Assembly: GCA_026398575.1 (NCBI GenBank)
Contig: JAPLSP010000275.1
Coordinates: 1-5,498 of the forward strand
Direction of reading: 5' to 3'
Length of the DNA stretch: 5,498 nt
Source: Candidatus Sumerlaeota bacterium
GTDB taxonomy: Bacteria > Sumerlaeota > Sumerlaeia > JADFCT01
Below are positions 1-5,212 of the stretch, piece after piece. The position numbers and the translations under genes are program-made. Within the stretch, counting starts at the first letter, position 1. The number at the start of each line of letters is the position of its first letter. A model generated the notes under the pieces. That model had not been told where the DNA came from, searched no databases, and saw only the letters and a program-made list of their open reading frames with translations.

Positions 1-275
1 TCTTGCCAGACTACCATCGAGTCATCCCTGTTCGTTCATTACCGCGTCATCCACGCGCCGCAGGATGTTTTCGCCTTGCCTTCGCTGCCTGTGCCGAACA
101 GAATTTTATGTGCCCATTTTGCGCGGCTAAAGGCATACCAATAACCAATATCCAATATCCAACAGGAAACGCCCGACAAGAAATACCTAGCGAAGGAAAT
201 TTAGCGGAGAAAGCCAAACTGAGGATACACAATATCTGACCATCCGCGTAGGAGAGGCAAGGCGCAATTTGCTCC
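1..275. other. Intergenic region without a supported gene
   Basis: Short open frames exist on both strands here (for example 3-239 plus and 47-232 minus). Their translations are low-complexity or patternless, have no convincing ribosome binding site, and resemble no family I know. The stretch includes a short heptamer tandem repeat and the region downstream of the minus-strand TA operon. No hairpin followed by a T run that would act as a terminator was found after the antitoxin stop. Confidence 0.6.
138..162. repeat. CCAATAT heptamer tandem repeat, about 3.6 copies
   Basis: Units are CCAATAA (138-144), CCAATAT (145-151), CCAATAT (152-158) and a partial CCAA (159-162). The exact 7-bp period is visible by eye. 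Read in frame on the minus strand it gives a GYWILVIG-like peptide, which helps explain the spurious small ORF there. Such heptamers are common in spacer DNA of several bacterial groups. No function is apparent. Confidence 0.75.
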
Positions 276-527
276 TTACATTACTTCCTGCTTCATCTCT
301 TTCAGGCTCAATTTGCGTCCGGTTTTGATTTCTTTTCGGGCTTTTTGAATGATTTCCATAAATTCAGGATTCGTGCTAAGCGCAAGGGATTCGCGGTCAA
401 CTTTCTTTAATGAAACGATGGCGGCGACGGGCTTATTTGAAGAAGTCAGAACGATGGGCTCCTCGTCAAAATCCTTGGCATATTCCGATAGCGACTGTGA
501 AGCTGTGGAAAGCTCAATGGTCTTCAT
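276..527 (-). CDS. Phd/YefM-family antitoxin (second gene of a toxin-first TA operon)
   Basis: An 83-aa protein beginning MKTIELSTASQSLSEYAK, the usual opening of Phd/YefM antitoxins. That N-terminal fold dimerises and binds operator DNA. Residues about 22-42 (DEEPIVLTSSNKPVAAIVSL) match the family's central strand pattern, with a hydrophobic core followed by a lysine/arginine-bearing turn. The charged C-terminal half (about 43-83) is the part expected to wrap and neutralise the partner toxin. The start is ATG at 527, overlapping the toxin stop by ATGA (524-527), with AGAGGTG on the coding strand (539-533) five bases upstream. The family normally acts as cytoplasmic antitoxin and autorepressor, with the TA complex binding DNA more tightly. 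The gene order is odd: classical phd-doc and yefM-yoeB place the antitoxin first. Family assignment is firm; function is inferred. Confidence 0.9.
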   Translation of the reverse strand: MKTIELSTASQSLSEYAKDFDEEPIVLTSSNKPVAAIVSLKKVDRESLALSTNPEFMEIIQKARKEIKTGRKLSLKEMKQEVM

Positions 528-841
528 AATGACACCTCTTTGCCTGCAATCAGCAATTTATTTCCATTTTTTTGACCAATTGCGAGAATTTGCACAAGAC
601 TTGGCTCGCCAAATTCCGAACTTGCTTCAGACACGACATCATAGAAGACTCGGACGCTTCCAATGCGCAATTCCCAACTAGCGAGTGGATTTGGGCGCAA
701 TGGCTTGCGATTTCGGGTTTCTATGACGGGTTGATGCGAGAGATGCTCCTCGATTTGATCAAGAATCAAAGCGCGCTGGCGCGCTGGAAATCTCTTGATC
801 TGATCTTTGACCGATTCAGCGAATTCTATTTCATATCTCAC
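524..841 (-). CDS. RelE/ParE-superfamily toxin
   Basis: A 105-aa basic protein. It opens MRYEIEFAESVKDQIKRFPA (strand, then helix), has a central block around residues 45-69 (RKPLRPNPLASWELRIGSVR then VFYDV), and ends with VQILAIGQKNGNKLLIAGKE. This is the standard RelE/ParE layout: the K/R-rich central strand (Arg59, Arg64) and the Tyr67 region form the active face, and the last strand carries the lysines. RelE members cleave mRNA on the ribosome whereas ParE members inhibit gyrase; sequence alone does not decide between them here. The start is GTG at 841, because TAG lies in frame 12 bases upstream and no better ATG preserves the first strand. The SD is weak (GGATAG). It lies upstream of, and is translationally coupled to, the Phd/YefM antitoxin, so it is the first gene of the operon. 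Confidence 0.88.
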   Translation of the reverse strand: MRYEIEFAESVKDQIKRFPARQRALILDQIEEHLSHQPVIETRNRKPLRPNPLASWELRIGSVRVFYDVVSEASSEFGEPSLVQILAIGQKNGNKLLIAGKEVSL

Positions 842-1016
842 GATAATTTTCTATCCGATGAACTACGCGAATAATTTTAATGAAACGGTGCTCCGATCCT
901 AAGTGAATGTCAAGGCGATTGAGCGTCAGCAATGGATAGGTTGAGCCATGAAATTTTCCCGAACAGCGCGCCCATGTCAATGCAAAGCGCTGCGCAGGGA
1001 AGAAACCTGAAATGCG

Positions 1017-1054
1017 CTGATAAGGATAGACAATAAGGCGGAGCATCTGATAAG
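1017..1054. repeat. Direct repeat CTGATAAG, two copies 30 bp apart
   Basis: Identical octamers CTGATAAG lie at 1017-1024 and 1047-1054. The 30-bp start-to-start distance is close to three helical turns, so a bound dimer or tetramer could contact both on one DNA face. The second copy overlaps the proposed -10 of the DUF433 promoter. Operator function is an inference; two 8-mers could also recur by chance. Confidence 0.35.
1027..1054 (+). promoter_or_regulatory. Possible sigma70-like promoter of the DUF433-DUF5615 operon
   Basis: TAGACA (1027-1032, 5 of 6 match to TTGACA) is followed after 16 bp by GATAAG (1049-1054, 4 of 6 match to TATAAT). Transcription would begin near 1061 and give a short leader carrying the AAGGAG ribosome site. 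The -10 is imperfect, so this is tentative. Confidence 0.3.
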
Positions 1055-1071
1055 TTTTAAACAACACAGTG

Positions 1072-1077
1072 AAGGAG
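1072..1077 (+). promoter_or_regulatory. Ribosome binding site AAGGAG deciding the DUF433 start
   Basis: AAGGAG sits 8 bases before ATG at 1086 and only 5 before the in-frame TTG at 1083. The spacing and the codon both favour ATG 1086 as the true start. Confidence 0.75.
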
Positions 1078-1085
1078 ATTCTTTG

Positions 1086-1316
1086 ATGCATTTTTCCCGA
1101 ATAACAGTGAATCCCCGTCAGATGAATGGTGAGCCTTGCATACGGGGCTTGCGCATTCCGGTTGCAGCTGTTGTGGATATGATTGCTGAGCGGATGAGTG
1201 AAGAAGAGATTCTTGACGCTTATCCTGATTTGGAAGAGGCGGATATTCATGAAGCGCTCCTATACGCGGCTGAGGCGGTTCGTGAACACGAGCTTCCCCT
1301 GGTGGAAGCCGTATGA
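1086..1316 (+). CDS. DUF433-family antitoxin
   Basis: A 76-aa protein with the hallmark DUF433 pattern. [20 protein letters not shown] near the N-terminus corresponds to the family's RI..dP...gG.PcIrGtRipV motif, followed by the helix-turn-helix-like [20 protein letters not shown] and then [14 protein letters not shown]433 proteins are small putative DNA-binding antitoxins usually encoded just before a DUF5615 PIN-like toxin, and exactly that partner follows with an ATGA overlap at 1313-1316. ATG 1086 is preferred over TTG 1083 because AAGGAG is eight bases away. It probably neutralises the downstream nuclease-like toxin and represses its own promoter; both roles are inferred from family and context. 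Length is normal for the family (about 70-80 aa). Local GC is about 50%, well below the permease downstream. Confidence 0.9.
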   Translation: MHFSRITVNPRQMNGEPCIRGLRIPVAAVVDMIAERMSEEEILDAYPDLEEADIHEALLYAAEAVREHELPLVEAV

Positions 1317-1708
1317 AGTTCTTGGTTGACAATGCGCTATCGCCTTTGCTTGCCACAGGCTTGAGAAATGCCGGTTATGACGCGGCTCATGTCCGGGAAT
1401 ATGCAATGCAGGCCGCTGACGATGAGGTTATCTTCGCTCGTGCTGAAACAGAAGATCGTATTATCGTCTCCACGGATACTGACTTTGGAGCGCTGTTAGC
1501 TCTGCGCCATCAGAAAAAGCCTTCCGTAATCATCTTCAGAAGGATGAAATCCCGCAAACCAGTCTATTTGCTGTCCCTCCTTTTGACGAATCTCCCCGCT
1601 TTGGAAAAGGATTTAGCCGAAGGTTGCATCGTCATTATCGAAAAATCAAGGATTCGGGTCAGACTATTGCCTATCGCCATTTCAGATTCATCTTCGCGAC
1701 ACCAGTAA
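1313..1708 (+). CDS. DUF5615 PIN-like toxin (VapC-like nuclease)
   Basis: A 131-aa protein opening [20 protein letters not shown]. It shows the acidic residues expected of a PIN-like metal-dependent RNase: Asp6 after the first strand, Asp36/Asp37 in [11 protein letters not shown], and Asp55/Asp57 in the STDTDFG motif. The strand SVIIFRR and a terminal [15 protein letters not shown] block follow, as in DUF5615 proteins. It is coupled to the DUF433 antitoxin by ATGA, with GGTGG (1301-1305) seven bases before the ATG. The family normally ends near the LLPI at residues 118-121; here a further ten residues ([10 protein letters not shown]) run on to a TAA one base before the next gene, so the 3' end may be altered or fused to junction DNA. 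RNA cleavage is inferred from the family and has not been shown for this protein. Confidence 0.88.
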   Translation: MKFLVDNALSPLLATGLRNAGYDAAHVREYAMQAADDEVIFARAETEDRIIVSTDTDFGALLALRHQKKPSVIIFRRMKSRKPVYLLSLLLTNLPALEKDLAEGCIVIIEKSRIRVRLLPIAISDSSSRHQ

Positions 1709-1709
1709 T

Positions 1710-2978
1710 ATGTTTTTTCATTTCCTTAAAGATAAGCTCCGCCGTGATCTGCTGGAGAACCTTCGGCAGGGGTTTGAGTCGTTGGGGATGCGGAGCGGGC
1801 GGTCGCTGTTGACGATCCTCGGGGTCTTTATCGGGGTGGTCATTATCATCGCCGTGGCCTCGGCGCTGAATGGCTTCCGCCAGCGCGTGATTGACCGGTT
1901 CCGCGAATTCGGCGCGAACAACATCTACGTCATGCGGATGCCGATGCTTCACATGATGCGTCCGGGCGGCGACGTGCGGCAGCGCAAGTATCTGACGCTC
2001 GAAGACGCGTTTGCGATCCGCGACGAGTGCCCGGCGGTCGAGGCGGTGGGGCCGGCGCTCTGGGTCATGCCCGACAAGGCGACGGCGCGCTATGAAGGGC
2101 GCGAGATGGTGGGCCCGAATTTGCGCGGCGTCTTCCCCGTGATGGCCGAGGTGCTGAATCTCAACATCATCGCCGGACGGTTTTTCACGGCGGAAGAAAA
2201 CCGCAGCCGGGTGGGCGTGTGCATCATCGGGGTCAACGTCGTGGATGCGCTGTTCGGCAGTCAGGACGCGCTCGGTAAAACGATTCTGGTCAAGGGCAAG
2301 CAATTCCAAGTCATCGGGCTGGTCGCCAAGCGGCTGGATGCGCCGTTCGGCGGCGAGAATCCCGAAGACTCGATGATCTTTCTGCCGTATTACGCCTTTC
2401 GCGACATGTTCCCCGAGCAGCGCGACCACGTCATTGCGGCGCGTACGCGCGAGGGCGAGATTGACAAGGCGATGGACCAGATCGAGAGCGTTTTGCGGCG
2501 GCGGCGGCACGTGGCTTGGAACGCGCCGAACGACTTCGAGATCAGCACCTCGAATTCGATCATCGCGACGTTCGACAAGATCGTGTTTGCCGCGCTGGCG
2601 GTGATGTTCACGCTTTCAACCGTGGCGTTCCTCGTGGGCGGCGTCGGCGTGATGAACGTCATGTTCGCGTCGGTCAAGCAGCGCACGCGCGAGATTGGCG
2701 TGCGCCGGGCGCTCGGAGCGCGGCGACGCGACATTGTCGCGCAGTTTCTTTTCGAAGCGATGATCATGACCGGGACGGGAGGGCTGCTGGGCGTGGCATG
2801 CGGAGAGGCGCTGATGTGGGCGGTGGCGCGCTTGCTGCCGTCGCTGCCCGTCGCGACGCCGTTGTGGGCGGAACTCTTCGGATTTTTTGGGTCCGCGGCG
2901 GTGGGGTTGGTTTTTGGATTATGGCCGGCGGTGGTTGCGGCGCGGCTCGATCCGATCAAGGCGCTCAGGTATGAGTGA
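1710..2978 (+). CDS. ABC transporter permease, MacB/FtsX type
   Basis: A 422-aa inner-membrane protein with the four-helix MacB layout. A short cytoplasmic amphipathic N-terminus (1-31) is followed by TM1 (about 32-54, LLTILGVFIGVVIIIAVA), then a large periplasmic MacB-PCD domain (55-289). The FtsX domain comes next, with TM2 (290-318), the cytoplasmic coupling segment REIGVRRALGARRRDIV (327-343), TM3 (about 345-376) and TM4 (388-411). It ends ARLDPIKALRYE, the typical family C-terminus. Such proteins work by mechanotransmission with a cytoplasmic LolD/MacB-like ATPase, in macrolide or peptide efflux, lipoprotein trafficking or cell-wall control; the substrate cannot be read here. No ATPase domain is fused or adjacent, so the partner must lie elsewhere. 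ATG 1710 has no SD and sits one base after the previous stop (TAATATG), so reinitiation is possible. The first dozen codons are AT-rich compared with the rest. The family call is firm; the exact start is less so. Confidence 0.92.
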   Translation: MFFHFLKDKLRRDLLENLRQGFESLGMRSGRSLLTILGVFIGVVIIIAVASALNGFRQRVIDRFREFGANNIYVMRMPMLHMMRPGGDVRQRKYLTLEDAFAIRDECPAVEAVGPALWVMPDKATARYEGREMVGPNLRGVFPVMAEVLNLNIIAGRFFTAEENRSRVGVCIIGVNVVDALFGSQDALGKTILVKGKQFQVIGLVAKRLDAPFGGENPEDSMIFLPYYAFRDMFPEQRDHVIAARTREGEIDKAMDQIESVLRRRRHVAWNAPNDFEISTSNSIIATFDKIVFAALAVMFTLSTVAFLVGGVGVMNVMFASVKQRTREIGVRRALGARRRDIVAQFLFEAMIMTGTGGLLGVACGEALMWAVARLLPSLPVATPLWAELFGFFGSAAVGLVFGLWPAVVAARLDPIKALRYE

Positions 2979-2998
2979 GGGGATTGGAGAGCGGGGGC

Positions 2999-3043
2999 GC
3001 AAGGGTTGCAAGGACAGCAAGGACGGCAAGGACCGCAAGGACC
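2999..3043. repeat. 9-bp tandem repeat GCAAGGACN, five copies
   Basis: Consecutive units are GCAAGGGTT, GCAAGGACA, GCAAGGACG, GCAAGGACC and GCAAGGACC. The last four share the core GCAAGGAC exactly, with a variable ninth base, and the first is degenerate. The array begins 21 bases after the permease stop. It would read as a KDSKDGKDRKD peptide, which is low-complexity and shows no sign of being expressed. Arrays of this style occur in spacers of several candidate-phylum genomes (from memory, unverified). Confidence 0.85.
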
Positions 3044-3183
3044 ATAGGATGCGGGCGTTAAGAAGCTGGATTCCGGCTCTCGATTTCGGGTCTCGATTCT
3101 CTGTTGAAATTCAGGGGGTTGCGGGGGTATTTGTTTGCTTGCAATAAGGTTTTGTGATGGCGCGCAATGAGAAGAGGGAGATT

Positions 3184-3203
3184 CGCCGGCAGGGATGCCG
3201 GCG
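3184..3203. repeat. GC-rich inverted repeat, likely dispersed hairpin element
   Basis: CGCCGGC (3184-3190), loop AGGGAT, GCCGGCG (3197-3203) form a perfect 7-bp stem. With the adjoining CTCCCAG it resembles a dispersed element (GGGAGCGCCGGC...GCCGGCG on the minus strand) that I recall from planctomycete- and verrucomicrobium-like genomes. No T run follows, so it is not an ordinary intrinsic terminator. Confidence 0.65.
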
Positions 3204-3225
3204 CTCCCAGTGAGGCGCTCCCAGT
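3200..3225. repeat. 12-bp tandem duplication GGCGCTCCCAGT
   Basis: GGCGCTCCCAGT occurs at 3200-3211 and again at 3214-3225, a 14-bp period (GGCGCTCCCAGTGA then GGCGCTCCCAGTAA). The first copy overlaps the right arm of the hairpin and the second ends three bases before the glycosyltransferase ATG. The duplication therefore supplies the sequence where a ribosome binding site would normally be, and no SD is visible there. Confidence 0.8.
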
Positions 3226-3228
3226 AAA

Positions 3229-4392
3229 ATGCTTAAGCGGCTTTTGTTTGTCATCAATACGCTCGAGACGGGCGGGGCGCAGCGGTACATGATCCGGCTG
3301 ATCAAGTATTTGCAGGAGGCGGAGCCGGAGTGGAAGGCGCATATCCTGACGCTGCTGCCGGGCAAACACGCCCTGAAGGAAGAGGCGAAGGAGGCCGGGG
3401 CGGAGGTAAGGTCGCTCGACATGCGCGCCTGGAATCCGCTGCTGTGGCGCCGCGCGTGGCTTCATATCCTGCGGCTCAATCCGGACCTGATCCAAAGTTT
3501 TTTATGGTTTGCGGACAACCTGGCGGGCTGGGCGGCGTGGCGCGAGGAGGTGGAGCTGTTCTTCATTTCCGAGCAGGGCGACCGCGAGTTGTTCGAGCGC
3601 GGGCCGCGATGGAAGCGCTCGATCGCCCAATGGATGGATCATCGTTTCGTAATCCCGAATGCGCGGCTCTTCATGACGAACGCCGAGCACGGCGCCGAGC
3701 GTCTGGATAAATGGGGCTATCCCACCGCGCGCATCCGGGTGATCCACGGGGGCGTGGATTTTCCGCCGCCGCCGCCGCCGGCTGGCTGGAGCGCGCGCAA
3801 GGAAATCCAGGCGCCTCCCAATATGCGGCTGATTGGCTGGGCGGGCCGGATGGAGAAAATCAAGCGCGTGGATTTGCTGATCGCCGCGGTGCGCGAAATG
3901 CGGCGCAAAAATTATCCCATCGGGCTGGTGCTCCTGGGAAACGGCCCTGCGTACGACAAGCTCAAGGCGCTGGCCCGGCAGCTCAAAATCATCCAGGCGG
4001 TGAAGTTCGTGGGGAATGTGCCGCGCCCCACGGATTGGTTCCGCGAGATGGACGTGTGCGCCCTGACCAGCGACGTGGACCTTTTCCCGAGCGCCGTTCT
4101 CGAGGCGATGGCCTGCGGCCGCCCCGTCGTGGCCACGCGCGTGGGCGGCGTGCCGGAGATCATCAAGGATGAGAAGACCGGGCTTTTGATCCCGCCCGGG
4201 GATTTGGACGCCCTGGTGGCGGCGCTGCTTCGGATTCTGACCGATCCGGCGATGGCCAAAAAAATGGGCGAAGCCGCGCGCAAAGACGTGGCGGCGCGCT
4301 TTTCGGCCAAAGATAAATTCGAGGAATGGCGGACAATCTACCGCGAACTGCTGAAAGAAGAGGAAAAGAAGATGTTCAAGAATTTTGGATAA
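3229..4392 (+). CDS. GT4-family glycosyltransferase (GT-B fold)
   Basis: A 387-aa two-Rossmann-domain sugar transferase. The N-terminal acceptor domain starts LLFVINTLETGGAQRYMIRL, with the GGAQR loop at residues 15-19 typical of GT4 enzymes. IPNARLFMTNAEHGAERLDK and IRVIHGGVDF (169-178) mark the linker. The donor domain follows: GWAGRMEKIKRVDLLI (203-218, nucleotide-sugar contact), VLLGNGP (234-240), VKFVGNVP, and LFPSAVLEAMACGRPVVATR (285-304). In the family's EX7E signature the first Glu is replaced by Asp284; the second is Glu292. Six consecutive prolines (179-184, all CCG) sit in the linker. The protein is soluble or membrane-peripheral with no signal peptide, and probably transfers a sugar from a nucleotide-sugar donor to a surface polysaccharide, lipid or protein; donor and acceptor cannot be deduced. 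Length is usual for GT4. ATG 3229 lacks an SD but is the only start that keeps the N-terminal strand. Confidence 0.92.
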   Translation: MLKRLLFVINTLETGGAQRYMIRLIKYLQEAEPEWKAHILTLLPGKHALKEEAKEAGAEVRSLDMRAWNPLLWRRAWLHILRLNPDLIQSFLWFADNLAGWAAWREEVELFFISEQGDRELFERGPRWKRSIAQWMDHRFVIPNARLFMTNAEHGAERLDKWGYPTARIRVIHGGVDFPPPPPPAGWSARKEIQAPPNMRLIGWAGRMEKIKRVDLLIAAVREMRRKNYPIGLVLLGNGPAYDKLKALARQLKIIQAVKFVGNVPRPTDWFREMDVCALTSDVDLFPSAVLEAMACGRPVVATRVGGVPEIIKDEKTGLLIPPGDLDALVAALLRILTDPAMAKKMGEAARKDVAARFSAKDKFEEWRTIYRELLKEEEKKMFKNFG

Positions 4393-4401
4393 TTGAAGGA
4401 A

Positions 4402-4417
4402 TCGCGCGCCTGCGCGG
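4402..4417. repeat. Small GC-rich hairpin after the glycosyltransferase
   Basis: CGCGC (4403-4407), loop GCCT, GCGCG (4412-4416) form a stem, extended by one T.G pair. It lies ten bases past the glycosyltransferase stop, where a terminator could be, but no T tract follows. It is at best a weak or factor-dependent end signal. Confidence 0.3.
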
Positions 4418-4450
4418 GATAAGCATCGGGAAGGCAATGCGCAAAAAGTC

Positions 4451-4480
4451 TGGACACCGCCCTGAAAAGAGCTGTATTAT
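4451..4480 (+). promoter_or_regulatory. Sigma70-like promoter of the pilin gene
   Basis: TGGACA (4451-4456, 5 of 6 to TTGACA) and TATTAT (4475-4480, 5 of 6 to TATAAT) are 18 bp apart. Transcription would start near 4487, giving a leader of about 65 bases that ends in a T-rich stretch (4525-4533) and a strong ribosome site. This suggests the pilin gene is expressed independently of the glycosyltransferase. Confidence 0.5.
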
Positions 4481-4539
4481 ATCGCCGGTTTCATAGAATG
4501 GGACGCTTAAAGGATCATAGCATCTATTTTTTTGTTTGC

Positions 4540-4549
4540 AGGAGGGTGA
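4540..4549 (+). promoter_or_regulatory. Strong Shine-Dalgarno AGGAGGGTGA of the pilin gene
   Basis: AGGAGGGTGA matches the anti-SD sequence far better than any other site in the window. Its GGAGG core (4541-4545) is seven bases before ATG 4553. It fixes the start and suggests high translation, as expected of a structural subunit. Confidence 0.85.
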
Positions 4550-4552
4550 ATT

Positions 4553-5212
4553 ATGCGCGGCCATCGGGGGTTTACGCTGATCGAATTGCTGATCGTGATT
4601 GCGATCATCGCCATTCTGGCGCTGATCGCGATCCCTAATTTTCTAGAGGCCCAAACGCGTTCGAAGGTGGCGCGCGCGCAGGCCGACATGCGCTCGATCG
4701 CCACGGCGCTCGAGGCGTATTATGTTGACATGAACTCATATCCCCTGACCGATCCCATCTTTGCCGCGATTCCTAATTCGCTGAGCACACCGGTTTCATA
4801 TATCACTTCCGGCAAGCTGATAGATCCATTCGCCGTTGGGATCCAAGAGCAAAAACCGAAGTTAGGATCTCCTGCCATCAGTCTCTATTACACTTATAAT
4901 CAAATCATTGACTATAATACCTATGACGCCCTGAATAAGATGTACCCGGCAATATATGGTAATGACTTTGTTATACCTGAAGAATCTGTAGATGATTCTT
5001 TTTTCAATAAAGGCGCCTTTCAGAAATATGGCGGTTGGCGGATGGTTTCCAAAGGGCCAGACCGCGTCTATAGCCAACCAGGAAGTGGCCCGGAGTTTAT
5101 GACGCCACTCAGGGGTAGCGATGTGATCTATGACCCCAGCAACGGCACGATCAGCTACGGCAACATCATCCGCACGCAGATCAGTCCTACGGGTCCGAAG
5201 GCTATCAAGTAA
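4553..5212 (+). CDS. Type II/IV pseudopilin (GspG/PulG-like) with prepilin cleavage motif
   Basis: A 219-aa prepilin-like protein. The short basic leader MRGHRG precedes the cleavage/methylation site G6|F7 in RGFTLIELLIVIAIIAI; Glu11 is the conserved fifth residue of the mature protein. A hydrophobic helix (7-28) continues as the long alpha1 spine (NFLEAQTRSKVARAQADMRS, then IATALEAYYVDMNSYP). Prepilin peptidase should cut it at the inner membrane and it should assemble into a pseudopilus or fibre. The C-terminal segment has GWRMVSKGPDRVY (161-173) and YDPSNGTISYGNIIR (193-207), resembling the GspG-type Gly-Pro-Asp and turn region that often binds calcium. The globular middle (about 75-160) is not recognisable. 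It is longer than classical GspG (about 140 aa). No secretion ATPase, secretin or peptidase gene is nearby, so it may be a scattered paralogue. It has its own promoter and strong SD. GC falls from about 57% at the 5' end to 37% mid-gene and returns to about 59%. Confidence 0.9.
   Translation: MRGHRGFTLIELLIVIAIIAILALIAIPNFLEAQTRSKVARAQADMRSIATALEAYYVDMNSYPLTDPIFAAIPNSLSTPVSYITSGKLIDPFAVGIQEQKPKLGSPAISLYYTYNQIIDYNTYDALNKMYPAIYGNDFVIPEESVDDSFFNKGAFQKYGGWRMVSKGPDRVYSQPGSGPEFMTPLRGSDVIYDPSNGTISYGNIIRTQISPTGPKAIK

Larger units (their letters stand above)
842..1085. promoter_or_regulatory. Divergent intergenic region shared by two TA operons
   Basis: This 244-bp spacer lies between the GTG start of the RelE-like toxin (minus) and the ATG of the DUF433 antitoxin (plus). 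It must hold both promoters and is the natural place for both autoregulatory operators. A perfect TTGACA exists on the minus strand (plus-strand TGTCAA, 908-913), but no recognisable -10 lies 16-18 bp from it. The minus-strand promoter is therefore not assigned. A minus-strand open frame that crosses this spacer (831-1250) is antisense to the DUF433 gene and has no family character. Confidence 0.5.
2979..3228. other. Repeat-rich intergenic spacer
   Basis: This 250-bp spacer has no gene. It holds a 9-bp tandem repeat, a two-copy TCTCGATT direct repeat (3078-3085 and 3091-3098, 13-bp period), a GC-rich hairpin and a 12-bp duplication, ending at the glycosyltransferase start codon. No T-tract terminator follows the permease and no clear -35/-10 pair was seen, so how the glycosyltransferase is transcribed is uncertain. 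Confidence 0.6.

Noticed and set aside
3..239. 78-codon plus-strand frame at the left edge
   Set aside because: No ribosome site, patternless protein, overlaps the heptamer repeat.
770..785. AGCGCGC / GCGCGCT inverted repeat
   Set aside because: It lies inside the RelE-like coding region, encodes ordinary residues, and has only a 2-base loop; probably chance.
908..913. Perfect TTGACA on the minus strand as -35 of the RelE-like operon
   Set aside because: No acceptable -10 lies 16-18 bp downstream; the nearest AT-rich hexamer (TAAAAT) is 28 bp away.
831..1250. 139-codon open frame on the minus strand across the TA spacer and DUF433 gene
   Set aside because: It is antisense to a well-supported DUF433 gene, has no family character, and runs into the start of the RelE-like toxin.
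1671..2510. 279-codon minus-strand open frame opposite the permease
   Set aside because: High-GC antisense shadow, rich in His/Arg/Pro; the plus-strand permease is unmistakable.
3502..4437. 311-codon minus-strand open frame opposite the glycosyltransferase
   Set aside because: Composition (many His, Arg, Pro, Ala) is typical of antisense frames in GC-rich genes; no motif.
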